A stretch of DNA of 64,000 nt from Bradyrhizobium sp. 139 (GTDB lineage Bacteria > Pseudomonadota > Alphaproteobacteria > Rhizobiales > Xanthobacteraceae): NCBI RefSeq assembly GCF_023074175.1, contig NZ_JADPKS010000152.1, positions 33,059-97,058 of the forward strand, in the 5' to 3' direction. The first letter of the stretch is position 1. The number at the start of each line of letters is the position of its first letter. Below the pieces are notes generated by a model. That model did not search any database. It had not been told where the DNA came from and saw only the letters and a program-made list of their open reading frames with translations. The position numbers were made by a program, and so were the translations under genes. Below are positions 45,701 through 56,213 of the stretch, one piece after another.

Positions 45701-48305
45701 GCTGATATTCGGCTAATGTTTCCTGGTCCGTCGGATGCTGCGACCACTCGATCCCGACGTCGTGAAGATATTCGAGCCCTGTGAGCACTGCCCGCCCGTG
45801 CTGACCGAGCGTCAAGTAAAGATCGACCCGCAAACATGCGACCGTTGCTCGCTGGGGTGCGTTCAAGGCGCGCTTCGACAGTACGGACAGGAGGCTCTCT
45901 GCAATGTCCAGCTGGCCTACCAAGAATTCGCATTCGGCCCGGCTTGTCTCCAGTGCGAACGCGAGTTCGTGGCGCCTTCGCCAAGAGTGCTCCGCGAGCA
46001 GCGCAGCACCGACGGTGAAATATGTGAGTGCCGAGGCGTAGGCCGCCGACGCCCTGGCACGCTGCCCTGCGACTAAATTCAGCTCTGCGAGCTGCTCACG
46101 CTCCTGACCGGAGGCAATTAGCGCGACACCTCGATTGAGTTGGCTGACGATGTCGAAGATAGCCTCTTCGCGTTTGTGCGCAGGGACGTGTGCCGCCAGC
46201 ATCCGACCGATCCGCAGATGGGCAGGAGCGCGCGAGGATTCCGGCACCAGCAAGTAGGCCGCCTCTTGAACGCGATCGTGGAGGAAGCGGTAGGCTGTTC
46301 CGTGGCGCGCGATCAGTTCCTGCCGGATCGCCGGCCACAGGGTCGCATGCACCTGCTCCTGCGAAATTTCGAGCACGATCGCAAGCTCCGCCGTCCCGGC
46401 GATGTTGCCGAAACAGGCCAGCTGTTGCAGCGCGTCCTGCGTGTCCTCGGGCAGGCGGATGAGCTTGCCGAGCATCAGATCCACGACGTTCTCGGTGTAC
46501 GCTTTTGCGTGAATACGCTCGAGATCCCATCGCCAGCGCGCCGACTCGTGATCGAACGTCAACAGCTGCTCTTCGGCCAGTTCAGAAAGGAATTGAATGG
46601 CGAAGAACGGATTACCCATCGTCTTCTGATGCACCAATTTTGCAAGCGGGGCAGCGCGTTTTGGTCCGCAGCGAAGGGTATCCGCGACTAACTGCGCGAC
46701 ATCGTCTGCAGTGAGCGGCGAGAGCGTGATCTCCTCGAAATTTACGTCGGCTCTCCTGATGGAGTCGAGCTTGCGTTTGAGTGGATGGCCTGCATCAAGT
46801 TCGTTGCCGCGGTAAGCTCCAATGAGCAGCAGGTGCAGATCCGACTGGGTCAGGAGATCCTCGATCAAGTCGAGCGTTGCGGCATCATGCCACTGCAAAT
46901 CGTCGAGGAAGAGCACCAAAGGATGGGTTCGCCGGGCGAACACGCCAATAAAGCGGCGAAGCACCAGCTGGAAACGAATTTGCGCTTGCCGGGCTGGAAG
47001 CTCAGCAACCGCGGGCTGCTCGCCAATGATCAGGCTCAGATCGGGGATCAATTCGACCATCAGTCGTCCATTCGCGCCGAGCGCCTCCCGGAGCGCTTGC
47101 CGCCAGGTGGCGAGTTCGCCCTCACTTTTGCTGAGAAGAGGACGGACAAGACTCTGAAACGTCTGCACTAGCGTCACATAGGGAACGTCGCGCTTCAGTT
47201 GGTCGAATTTGCCTGACACCAACTGCCCGCGCGAGGGCACCAGTGCTTTGTGTAGCTCCTGGACGAGCGAAGACTTACCGACACCGGAGTAACCGGCGAC
47301 GAGCACCAACCTCGGCGCGCCGCTCTTCACCGCGCGATCGAAAGAGGCAAGCAAAGCCTCGATCTGAAGGGCTCTGCCATAGAGCTTCTCGGGGATGAGC
47401 AACCGATCAGGTGTGTCGTCTGTGCCGAGCTCAAATGGGTCAATGCGATCGTGGTTGGCCCATGCTGCGAGACAGTGTTGCAGATCGTGCTCAAGGCCAG
47501 CGGCAGTCTGGTAGCGTTCCTCGGCAGTTTTCGCGAGGAGTTTCATCACAATCTGAGATATCGGCTCCGGGAGGTTTTGCGATTTCTCGACGGGCGGTAT
47601 TGCTTTTCTTGCAATATGACAATGGATCCACCCCAAGGGATCTGAGCCCGTGAACGGCAGCGCGCCGGTCAGCATCTGGTAGAATGTCACGCCAAGTGAA
47701 TAGAGATCACTGCGACAATCGACCGAGCGATTCATTCGTCCGGTCTGTTCTGGCGCCATGTAGGGCAGCGAGCCGGCGATGAACTCGGCAGGCTCAGGCG
47801 GCACGCGCTCGCGGGAAAGACGGGAAGCCAGACCAAACCCAGTGAGTCGCACCTGTTCGTCAGGACAATTGACCAGAATGTGCGCGGGTTTCAGGTCCTT
47901 GTGGACCAAGCCGTGCCGGTGAAGCTTGCCCACGGCCCTCGCTATACCAACAGCGAGGCGCAGGAAGCGCTTCGGCTCCATACGGATCCCGAGTAAATTT
48001 AGCAGTGGCTCGCCGCATGGATCCTCCAGGACCAGCATAGTCCGACCAGCTTCCCGGATGAGTTCCAACGGCCGCACCGCCCATGCCTCGTCTAGCTCCT
48101 CCCTCAGCTCACATTCATGGGCGAGGCGGTCGAGCGTCGCGGGGTGTTCCGTGATGGGCCGCACGACAAGCACGACAGCCCTGCTGCCGTGGATTTGCCG
48201 GCGCCACGCACGGCAGAACGCGCGATCACCGTCCTCCCACAGGGGCTGGATGTCACTGTCGACATTTGGGCCGAACAGAGTTCGGCTGAGGGGGTCCCGC
48301 GGCAT
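42735..48305 (-). CDS. Giant Ser/Thr kinase-like / ATPase / GAF-PAS sensor histidine kinase
   Basis: 1856 residues. Order: a protein-kinase-like domain (about 25-285) with HKDLKPAHILV (Asp137) but TGFG in place of DFG (Gly156); an AAA-type ATPase with Walker A GYSGVGKSS (338-346) and LFLDDLQWHD; a long helical, TPR-like middle; a GAF domain; a PAS domain (IFIIREGGEIIEANQTFL); a HisKA domain with H1630 in SIAHEVNQP; and an ATPase domain with NLITNAIEAM, RDTGPGL and GMGMGLAIC. No membrane segment is present, so it is a cytoplasmic sensor. The last 230 residues resemble FixL/NodV-type kinases. Two response regulators lie 3.2-4 kb away, divergently, and are plausible partners. Confidence 0.93.
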   Translation of the reverse strand: MPRDPLSRTLFGPNVDSDIQPLWEDGDRAFCRAWRRQIHGSRAVVLVVRPITEHPATLDRLAHECELREELDEAWAVRPLELIREAGRTMLVLEDPCGEPLLNLLGIRMEPKRFLRLAVGIARAVGKLHRHGLVHKDLKPAHILVNCPDEQVRLTGFGLASRLSRERVPPEPAEFIAGSLPYMAPEQTGRMNRSVDCRSDLYSLGVTFYQMLTGALPFTGSDPLGWIHCHIARKAIPPVEKSQNLPEPISQIVMKLLAKTAEERYQTAAGLEHDLQHCLAAWANHDRIDPFELGTDDTPDRLLIPEKLYGRALQIEALLASFDRAVKSGAPRLVLVAGYSGVGKSSLVQELHKALVPSRGQLVSGKFDQLKRDVPYVTLVQTFQSLVRPLLSKSEGELATWRQALREALGANGRLMVELIPDLSLIIGEQPAVAELPARQAQIRFQLVLRRFIGVFARRTHPLVLFLDDLQWHDAATLDLIEDLLTQSDLHLLLIGAYRGNELDAGHPLKRKLDSIRRADVNFEEITLSPLTADDVAQLVADTLRCGPKRAAPLAKLVHQKTMGNPFFAIQFLSELAEEQLLTFDHESARWRWDLERIHAKAYTENVVDLMLGKLIRLPEDTQDALQQLACFGNIAGTAELAIVLEISQEQVHATLWPAIRQELIARHGTAYRFLHDRVQEAAYLLVPESSRAPAHLRIGRMLAAHVPAHKREEAIFDIVSQLNRGVALIASGQEREQLAELNLVAGQRARASAAYASALTYFTVGAALLAEHSWRRRHELAFALETSRAECEFLVGQLDIAESLLSVLSKRALNAPQRATVACLRVDLYLTLGQHGRAVLTGLEYLHDVGIEWSQHPTDQETLAEYQRMWSQLPDAIEDLASLPAMTDQTTLATLAVLTRILPPAGFTDANLSALVICRAVTISLEYGNTDASCAHYAWLGRILAGRFGDYQAADKFGRLACDLVDRGEFSRFRAPVYLAFGCNVIPWTKPLRGGRVLIRRALAAAVSSGDVIYEAYSLLHLTSNMMMAGDPLKEVQNEIEKSFATIRNRKVQFAADTVAAQLAIIRSMRGLTRSFGCFDDQQFDELDVERSLARTPELSPSGTVYWIRKLQARFMAGDYAAAVDARSKAEPKLWTMPTEPLIAEFHFYGALSHSCYCDKPGESEQQQHRDIIDAHYRQLQIWATNCPENFENRAALVAAEIARQEYRDADAMRLYEHSIQTAARNGFVHHEGIACELAARFYAARGFDRISRVYLQDARRGYLRWGADGKVRQLDELTPHLNHQETTPAANGMRIGAPVEHLDLATVTKVSQAISGEIVLQKLIDTLMRTAIEQAGAERGLLILLHGGEPRIEAEATTVADALLVKVNEQPVTPMALPESVLHFVLRVRENVILEDAAAEPSFAEDPYIRERKARSILCLPLITQGKLIGVLYLENNLAARIFSAARNAVLKMLASQAATALENSRLYSEVQQRESKIRRLLDANIIGIFIIREGGEIIEANQTFLTMVGYDREDLVAGRVNGLDLTPPEWHERTLDAGTEAKRTGAVQQFEKEYVRKDGSRVPVLIGLAVFDVRDDQGVGFVLDLTERKRAEAEAHESERRYRETLMGLAHANRITTMGQLAASIAHEVNQPIAAISSNAGAGLNWLGAQPPNLEEVRQTFGLIVRDSMRAGNVIRRIRALMNKAPMQTELLAIDELILEVLALVRAELAKNDVWVQTRRTEALPLVRADRVQVRQVILNLITNAIEAMSEINEGDRELLINAGTDDSNNVVVTFRDTGPGLDPNSADRVFEAFYTTKSEGMGMGLAICHSIIEAHGGRMWAGANDPRGAVFQFSMPVAPEGVDRSEQVSSTS

Positions 48306-51300
48306 TTGCCCGCCCGGTCAATAAGGACTGAGCCGAAACCTGACACATATGGGGCGAACTTGTGAAGGGACTTCGCAAAACGGCGCGAGTACCGATTAAG
48401 GCCGCCAAAGAGTGGACCGCGGCACGCCGAGATGCGACTTACACACCCAATACGTGACCCGATCGTGTCGATCCAGCCCAATCCTGCGCGCCGGCCGGGC
48501 CTGCACAGCATCGGCGGCGGGCGCTGCCGACTAGCGCAGTGTGTGGGCGAAGGATTGTATTCGATAGAGCGGCTCGTGGCCCGTTACCCGACCACGGCCC
48601 ACTGCCCACTGCCCGACGTGCAGCAGCGCCCAGATCGCTGCTGCCGCTCAAGCAGACAATGACATGTGAAAGCTGATCGGATTGCCCATGATCGGCACAA
48701 CGCGCGAGGCCATTGGACGCCGGCTTCTGAGCGCTGCATCGGCCTGAGCGTCCGGGCCGCGATGCGCCAATGCCATCCCATGAGCCAATTGCGAGATCTC
48801 CTGGCGCGAACTGAAGCCCCGAGCGCCACAACTTGCTTCGCACAACGTCGTCCGAGTATGTCTTGAGCAAGCGACCATAGCATTGACGCGCTCGGTCTTC
48901 AGCACCAAACTAACATGGCATTGGGCCGAGAAAAGTGTCTAGTTTCGAAGCCGTCCCGGCGTTATCTGTGAAATGTTGATCATGCTGTCCCCATGACGCA
49001 AGCAGCGCGGCGACACTGAGGTCGCGGTACCGAGCTAAGGAAGCACAGAGCCTGTGTATCCGACGCGATATTTGAAGGAGCTCGCCGTACACAATATTGC
49101 ACTTGAGGAAGGCCGCCCCTTCGACAACGCCTCTCAGACGCTAGTCAGGAGGCTCGATCGCAGCAGAGACCTAAGTCCAACGAGACGCATCCAATGATGC
49201 GGCGGCGCGTTTGGACATTGACTGATCAATAAACCACAACGCCTGATCGAGAGACTTGAGCCAAAGAACTGAAGCAGCTTCTTGGTTAGCATGAGCCCCT
49301 CGAAACCGGATGTACTAGGGCTGCGAGCGCTCGGTCCATTGCAGCAAATCGAACAGCTGGCTTTCCGCCGCTTCGATGGCTACCCCGCGGACATAAGCGC
49401 GGCCGATATTGCTTTTTCGAGCTGAAACCGCACTGGCGCGGTATCAGCTCAGCCTATTCCCCTCGAGGCCCGCACGAAGCTGTCGATCTCCGAGCAGTCC
49501 CCAGATCTGAGGTCGATGCCGGCCGAGGAATACCGGACGGCAGGGCACTTACGCTGACCGGCGGAATGTCGCTTCCCTGGTTGACTATTGTGCGAACCGC
49601 TCTGAATGCGATCAGACGATCAGCGAGGTCGGCGATCGCCTTGCTGATATCTGGCATGTCGAACGACCCTTTCTCACAGAAGCCGGTCCCGAGAATTCGC
49701 CCACTCTTAACAGCACTGCCGCCAAAGAAGTTTGCTCCACAATCGACCATGAAGTTGTGCTTCTAAGGCCCGAGGAAAAGCAAGATGCTCGGTCGAGTCC
49801 CTGAACATAAACGCCGCAAGGGCGCTCAGGCTAGAAATCCGGGCGACAAGCGCGGTGCCGTTTTCGAGATCGACGTTCACTCCTGGCTCCATTGTTGGAA
49901 GGCGCCATGCAGTGATCGACTCTGAACCACAGCATCAAGGGCAGATCTGCGAACCACTGTGAGCGAAACCGCGCTCATAACTATTCTCTTCATTCCTGCT
50001 CCCATTGATGGAGCAACTGACCTGCGACAAAGGCACCCCTGATGCTCACCGAGCGCGGTATAGGCCCTCGCTGCGCTGATCGGAATGCCGCTCGCTTGCG
50101 GTTCGCTGCTTGAACCGCTGTTCAAGCAAGGCGTAAGCTACCCCAAAACCGGTGAAGAGAACTGCAATTAAAATGAAGAACAGCGGAACGCCTTCTTTGC
50201 CAATTCGATAGATGTACACCGGCATCGTACTACCTGACGCTACGAACGATTCAAGCCCTTCCTGGCCGGTGCGAAGTAGCAGGCAGTCACTACCTACTCT
50301 GCCTTGCTGAGCGAGCCTCAGTTTTGCCGCGCTGGTTGCTTCATCGGAGGCAGCGTCACCACGGATGTCCTGGCGATGTGGGGCGAACCCGACGCGCTTT
50401 CTGCTCAACGGAGTGCATCGGGCCGCCCGTAATGACCCTGCCTGAGCCGAAGGCCCTGAGCAAATTGATGAGCTACTGGCAGATCTGACAACAGCTTCAG
50501 GTTGACGCTCGGGGCGCGTTTTGTCGTTCCTATGTAGGTCAAAGAACGGATCTTCAAGGTGCCCGGCACGGACTGTGATGTCCGCCAATTCTGGTAGGAG
50601 AATGATTCTTTCGCTGGATCAGCGGTTGTTTGTCTGATGCAGGAGAGCAAATACAACTGCCTTTTGGCGAACTGGTCCGCAGCTGGACACCGAATGGAGT
50701 GTGTCCCGCCTCTCCATTCAGATTACGCCGCCTCATCTTGGGGTGCGAGCCTCGTGAAGGAAGCAAAGACACGAACGCACGTGAGCGCCCCTGCAGCAGC
50801 TCGAGTTCGAGCATCTTTACGACAAACATGACGGAAAGGACTTGAATCGCACCTTGCGTCAGGTTGTACGAAGTCGGTGCAAGGTGCTTTCCCCACCCTC
50901 GCAAAGAGCAACTCACAGGCGTTCTGACGACGGAAAAACAAGAGTTCATGTGCTGATGCCGCTGCTACTCGTTCTGATGTCTATTTTCCTTAGTACGGGT
51001 GCGATAGTCTACGCCGCTTGCCGATCTCAACGCCGGCGGGACCGGAGCATGCACAGGCACAATCGCGCCAATTCGCTCAGCTCGCGCCCCCGCGTTCAAC
51101 TACCAAGGCGACGGGCATTCTGATCCTTCAGCCGCATAATGGGTCGTCCGCTGCAGCCTCATTCGCGAAGGCCAGGCGACACGCGCCGCCATGCTAAAGC
51201 GAGCGCCTCAAGTTCTGGATTCGGTGCTTCTCGATCGGCTGCTGATCGTTTGACCGATGCCTCGGGGCCGATCCGACGCGACGGCGGACAGACGCGAAAG

Positions 51301-51497
51301 GCAGTTCTCGACCAGTCGGGCGGTTTTTGCTAGTCTTTCCTGTAATGCGTCACGCTGGCGCGAATGGCTGACCCGTCACATACCTGGAAAATCTCAAGAT
51401 TTGCACTGCGCGAAAGTCCTCGAAAGGCTACGCGATCAATCAAGGGCCGTACTGAGGCGATAATTCTACTGTAAATCGTACAAACGAGGCTCTTATC
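48306..51497. other. Three-kilobase region without a convincing gene
   Basis: Divergent region between the giant kinase and the NodW-like gene. Frames of up to 180 codons on both strands lack known motifs. A weak candidate small membrane protein is listed separately at 50046-50225. No transposase remnant was recognised. Confidence 0.4.
50046..50225 (-). CDS. Possible small membrane protein
   Basis: A 59-residue reading from ATG 50225: MPVYIYRIGKEGVP, one membrane helix LFFILIAVLFTGFGVAYALL, and a basic tail EQRFKQRTASERHSDQRSEG. The frame is open far upstream, and the ribosome binding site is weak, so this is only a candidate. Confidence 0.3.
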   Translation of the reverse strand: MPVYIYRIGKEGVPLFFILIAVLFTGFGVAYALLEQRFKQRTASERHSDQRSEGLYRAR

Positions 51498-52181
51498 GTG
51501 ACCAAGCGCTCTGAACCGCGGAAGGAAGCCGCAAATGTCGTCGGGCCGGAGGTGAGGCCGAGCGTCTTCCTCGTGGACGACGACCTCTCAATGCGCGAAT
51601 CGCTGGTCAACCTATTTCGTTCGATCGGTCTAGATGTCGTTGCTTACGGATCGGCCCGCGAAATGCTCCAGAGCGAGCTCCCTGATGTTCCTAGCTGCCT
51701 TGTGCTTGACATCAGGCTGCCGGGATTGAGCGGCCTTGAGCTCCAGAGTGAGTTAGCCAAACTGAAGATTCACATTCCCATCATTTTCATCACCGCTCAT
51801 GGCGATATTCCGATGACCGTCAAAGCCATGAAGAGTGGAGCAATCGATTTTCTCAGCAAGCCGTTTCGGGATCAGGAACTACTCGATGGCGTAGTCGCAG
51901 CTATCGAACAGGATCGGAAGAGACGAGGGGTAGACAAGGTGGTCAGAAGGCTGCAGTCCTTGTTTGAGGCCCTAAGTCCACGAGAGCAGGATGTATTGAA
52001 ACTGGTCGCCGCCGGCCTATTGAACAAACAGGTAGCCGCGGAACTCGGGCTTGCCGAGATTACAGTCAAAATCTATCGCGGTCACGTGATGAAGAAGATG
52101 GGAGCTCGATCGTTAGCCGATTTGATCAGAATGGCTGAGAGGCTGGGAATTGGGACCGACCGTTCCAGGGTACAAACCTAG
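51498..52181 (+). CDS. NodW-like LuxR-type response regulator
   Basis: 227 residues from GTG 51498. Receiver with acid pocket FLVDDDLSMRESL, phospho-acceptor D71 in LVLDIRLPGLSG, T in FITAHGD and K in LSKPF, then a LuxR-type helix-turn-helix with LSPREQDVLKLVAAGLLNKQ, AELGLAEITVKIYRGHVMKK. Length and sequence style match NodW of B. japonicum (227 residues, phospho-Asp 70), which activates nod genes in response to isoflavones. No NodV-type kinase is adjacent; the giant kinase nearby could take that place. It might instead be NwsB or another FixJ-type paralogue. Confidence 0.85.
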   Translation: MTKRSEPRKEAANVVGPEVRPSVFLVDDDLSMRESLVNLFRSIGLDVVAYGSAREMLQSELPDVPSCLVLDIRLPGLSGLELQSELAKLKIHIPIIFITAHGDIPMTVKAMKSGAIDFLSKPFRDQELLDGVVAAIEQDRKRRGVDKVVRRLQSLFEALSPREQDVLKLVAAGLLNKQVAAELGLAEITVKIYRGHVMKKMGARSLADLIRMAERLGIGTDRSRVQT

Positions 52182-52272
52182 GTATGATTTTACAATTTCG
52201 ACGTACAAGCGCATCCTTCTGCTGGCCGTCATGCTTCGGCCAGCGCCTTCGCCCAACTAAGAACGGGTCGTC

Positions 52273-52662
52273 TTGTCTAGGTATTCAACTGTTTCCGTTG
52301 TCGACGACGATCCTTCGGTTCGTGCCGCACTGAACAACCTTTTGAAATCGCAGGGTCACATCGTTCGTACGTTTGCATCGGCTGAGGAACTCTTGCGGTC
52401 GTCTCAATTGAACGATACGTCCTGTGTCATTGCAGACCTGCAGATGCCCATGATGAGCGGCTTTGAACTTTTGGAACAGATGCGGGCCCATGGCCACGCT
52501 GCGCCATTCATCCTGATGACTGCCTTCGCAGATGATCGCACGCGAGCCCGCGCGTTGAGCGCCGGCGTAACCGGCTTTTTTGCCAAACCCTTTGCCAGTC
52601 TGGAGTTGATCGCCTGCGTCGATGAAGCGCTTAGCGAGCATCGTGGTGGAACGAACGCGTGA
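52273..52662 (+). CDS. Stand-alone receiver domain protein
   Basis: 129 residues from TTG 52273. VSVVDDDPSVRAALNNLLKS (acid pocket), CVIADLQMPMMSGFEL (phospho-acceptor Asp), LMTAFAD and GFFAKPF (Lys). No output domain. It lies 91 bases downstream of the NodW-like gene in the same direction, so probably in one unit, and it mirrors the lone receiver downstream of fixJ. It may compete for or store phosphate from the shared kinase. Confidence 0.88.
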   Translation: MSRYSTVSVVDDDPSVRAALNNLLKSQGHIVRTFASAEELLRSSQLNDTSCVIADLQMPMMSGFELLEQMRAHGHAAPFILMTAFADDRTRARALSAGVTGFFAKPFASLELIACVDEALSEHRGGTNA

Positions 52663-53845
52663 AAGATGGGGAAGCAGTCTGGACCAAGCCGCACCCGCGC
52701 GGCGCTTACGATGTCGATCAATGCGCGATTGCCCGTGCTTACCGCGTGCCAGTGGCGATCCTCGCCTTTGGATCTTGTCGCATTCCTGTCGCTGTTGTTG
52801 CACTTTCGGCATCTGGTTGAAGCACTTGCAACGTCGCGCTCCTGACAAGGCGCCTCTGGTATGATCGCGCAATCAGACGAGGCGAGGCGCTCCTCGCTTT
52901 AACGAAGGAGCGCCCTGCGTTCAGTGCCACGATCCTTGCTGAGCTTAGCGCGAAAGTGCCACGGCAGCGGCTTGTCGGCAGGACCTCGTTACGAACAAAG
53001 AATTCACCTGAAACTTGTGCGACCGCTCCAGATAGGTCGGGCACCGAATTTATAGGAGGAAAGACGCGGCGATCGCGGCCAAAATCACGCAGTCGGTCGA
53101 GACGATCGCTGCGGAATTCACAAAAGCCGCAAAGACTGCATTATGGCGATGTTGGGCTTTCGAAGGATCGAGTGGTGTACGCCAAACTCGCCAACTTGCG
53201 TTCGCTCCCAGCGACCCTTCGGCGGGCCGAAGCACCCGAAACCTACGCATCCGTTGCAGGGCAACACAAATGCCACTGGTCGAAGCGATCTCAAGCCACG
53301 CCTTTGCTGGCCGAACGCATCCACACCGACCACTCTCCCGCGCCGGTCCCGGCCAAACGCAAGGCCCAAAGCGGTGGCTCTGGACGCGCGATAAGCCCGC
53401 GCGCCGGGCCACATCCGCGGCGGCCGTGTCCCTTCTACTCGCCGTGAGTGTGAGCATCCAAGCCCGGCTGGCGGGCTCCGCCGTCGCCGAGAGCACATCG
53501 GCCCCTCTGGTCGCGATGAACTTTTTCGGCCCACATACTTCCCCGTTTCCAAGCTAACCGCGCAGTATGCGCAAATTCTTCGATCGCGCGCGGCTAAGCA
53601 AACCTGCCCGCGAAAGACGACTTAGCCGGGGGGCCGTCGCTGGATGGGGACGAAACTACTAGACATAGTAGCTTTGTTCCGCCTGGTTCTCAGGTAAGCC
53701 GTTGGAGCTGATTTTCAGACGCGCTACGCATAGCCCAAAGGACGCCGAGAGGCGCCGGAACCGCGCGCTCATGGTCTGCCAATCCTGTACGATATTGGCC
53801 GCGCGCTTGTTCGTCGGGCAATTTTCTTGTCGAGGAGACGACCAC
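52663..53845. other. Spacer, nothing recognised
   Basis: Arg/Pro-rich frames on both strands have no identifiable motif. I see no NifA or FixK site ahead of the aminotransferase gene. Confidence 0.4.
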
Positions 53846-55135
53846 ATGGTTGGAGGACACGGGGCGCGCAGAATGAAGACGGTCGAAATGCTAGAGTCCA
53901 ACGTGCGCTCGTACTCACGTTCCTTTCCTGCTGTGTTCAGCAGGGCGCGCGGCTCGATTATGTTCGCAGAGGGTGGCCGAAAGGTCATTGACTTTCTGTC
54001 CGGCGCTGGAGCGCTAAACTATGGCCACAACAATCAGGAGATCAAAGCGGCAATCAGCGAGTATCTGGAGTCGGATGGGGTCGTTCACGGCTTGGACATG
54101 GCCACTCCAGCAAAGGTCGAATTCATGGAGACCTTTAGCTCTGTCATCCTTCGTGAACGGAATCTTTCCTACCGCTTTCAATTTACGGGGCCTACGGGAG
54201 CTAACGCTATTGAAGCAGCTCTAAAGCTCCCGCGTAAGATCACAGGACGTCACAACGTAATTTCTTTCACGAATGGATATCACGGCCAAAGCTTGGGAGC
54301 CATAGCCGCGAGCGGTAACCGCTTTTACCGCAAAGGCAGCAGCATTCCCTTATCCGGCACAACGTTCATGCCCTATGATGGGTATCTTGGCTCCGCTCAC
54401 AGTGGGGCGGATTACGTGCGAAAGGTATTAATGGACGAGAGCAGTGGCACTGATCTTCCAGCCGCCATTCTCGTCGAAACCGTGCAAGGAGAGGGAGGCA
54501 TTAACGTCGCCGGTGAGGAATGGTTGCAGTCAATTCAGGCTTTGGCAAAAGAGGTCGGAGCTATTTTCATAGTTGACGATATCCAAATGGGCTGTGGCCG
54601 TACAGGCGAGTTCTTCAGTTTCGAGTTCGCTGCGTTGTCGCCAGACATTGTTGTAATGTCGAAATCGCTAAGTGGGTACGGTTTGCCCCTATCGATGCTC
54701 CTGATCAAAGAAGCGATTGACGCATGGGAACCAGGCGAGCACACGGGGACGTTTCGAGGAAACAACCTTGCACTCGTTTCTGCCAAAGCGGCTTTGACTC
54801 TGTATTGGCGCAACCAGACGTTCTCGCAACAGGTCCGACACTTGGGCGCATTTATGCGGCGTCGACTCGATGCTATCGCGCACCAGCACGGAAACAAGTT
54901 TGCTGTTCGTGGACGGGGCAAGGTATGCGGATTCGATTGCAAAACGACCGAAATCGCAGAGGCGACGTCACATAGAGCGTTTGAGAAGGGATTGATTATC
55001 GAGCGATGCGGACCGACCGATCAGGTTGTAAAGTTCTTGCCTGCACTTACGATCGAGCAAGAAACGTTGGGACAAGGGCTAGACATATTCGAGGAGTCAT
55101 TGACCGAAACGTTGAATTCAGCCCGAGCAAGCTAA
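53846..55135 (+). CDS. Class III aminotransferase, diaminobutyrate-2-oxoglutarate type
   Basis: 429 residues from ATG 53846, set by CGAGGAG eight bases upstream; a frame from 53702 has no such signal. TGPTGANAIEAALKLPRKIT, FTNGYHGQSLGAIAASGN, VETVQGEGGINVAGEEW, IVDDIQMGCGRTGEFFSFE and the PLP-lysine region VVMSKSLSGYGLPLSMLL, then HTGTFRGNNLAL, match the EctB/DAT group that interconverts aspartate semialdehyde and 2,4-diaminobutyrate. Neither ectA/ectC nor a siderophore synthase is adjacent, so the product would feed another pathway. An NGR234-like symbiotic aminotransferase is an alternative. Confidence 0.88.
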   Translation: MVGGHGARRMKTVEMLESNVRSYSRSFPAVFSRARGSIMFAEGGRKVIDFLSGAGALNYGHNNQEIKAAISEYLESDGVVHGLDMATPAKVEFMETFSSVILRERNLSYRFQFTGPTGANAIEAALKLPRKITGRHNVISFTNGYHGQSLGAIAASGNRFYRKGSSIPLSGTTFMPYDGYLGSAHSGADYVRKVLMDESSGTDLPAAILVETVQGEGGINVAGEEWLQSIQALAKEVGAIFIVDDIQMGCGRTGEFFSFEFAALSPDIVVMSKSLSGYGLPLSMLLIKEAIDAWEPGEHTGTFRGNNLALVSAKAALTLYWRNQTFSQQVRHLGAFMRRRLDAIAHQHGNKFAVRGRGKVCGFDCKTTEIAEATSHRAFEKGLIIERCGPTDQVVKFLPALTIEQETLGQGLDIFEESLTETLNSARAS

Positions 55136-56213
55136 ACTTGTAGGCACACGAGAGAAACTGTTGCTAGCGACCGCATCGCCGCACAAGTCACTGGCGTGTG
55201 TCCTCGCTTGCCGCCGAAATGGTCAGGAGTTTTGAGGCCATGATCATGAAGGTGAAGCCTGAAGGCCAACGCTACCTGTGATCCGCCGAGTCGGCTGATG
55301 CGTGGAGAACGCCTGCTGCCCTCCTCGGTCCACAGCACGTGAGTGCGAGCAGCACCTTTGAACCTCGCAGTCGCGAGCGACTCTGGTTGAGCTGGCTTAT
55401 CTAAGTTTCCAGTCTGAGGTCTGCCGAAGGTGAGCTCGCAGCGGAATGGAGTCGAATGGTGTGGTATGGCTTCTTGGTGGCCACGTGCCCAGCCGCACGG
55501 GTGCGGACTTTGTTAGGACCGTAGATTGTGCAGCAGCGATCCAGCCTGAGCCGTTTACAGCATAGGTGCAGCAACAATCACTCTGGCGGCCGGCTTTGCC
55601 ACGAAAGCCGTCAAAGAACGAGCGGTGGGGATGTCCCGGGTTCTGTTGAATTTCTGAAGAGGTCGGCGTTGCCACCTTGAGCCGGTAGGCTCGGGGGGCT
55701 GATTCCAAAGGAGAGCAACGCGATGACGAGAGATATCACACCGGCTGGTTCGCCGGCGACCGGCGCTGTGGACGAAGCATTTGCGGAAGTGCGGGCGAGT
55801 GCCCGAGTTCAGCCATCAGAAGCCCCTATTTGGCGTGAGCGCCTCGACGGCAAGCGAAGGTGACGGATCAAATTCAACTATGCCGGGCCAACCGAAGAAG
55901 CCCGACGCATCTGCCGGGTCCGAGAAGCGTCGGGCTGAGTGGGAGACTGAGCGCGACAGTCTTCCTCCCAGAACCGCGTCTGCAAGTAGTATGCCGTGCC
56001 CGTACTGCTACACCAATATCTCAAATTAGATATCTGCTCTGCCGCAAAGTTCCGCGAGGCATTCAGAGACGCTCGGCCAGCTCCATCTTCAAGGCCTAAC
56101 AAGCTGAACTTATTCCCGTTCCAAAAACTGCCGCCATCACCTTTCGTTTGGATCAAAAATGAGGCAGAAGAAGCGGACAACGGGCCACCGGCTCATCAAC
56201 AACAGATATCTAG
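55136..56213. other. Spacer with a possible mobile-element start
   Basis: At 55724 an ATG behind AAAGGAGAG begins MTRDITPAGSPATGAVDEAF and ends after about 46 codons at 55863. It may be the broken start of a transposase, but too little is left to be sure. Nothing else is recognised. Confidence 0.35.
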
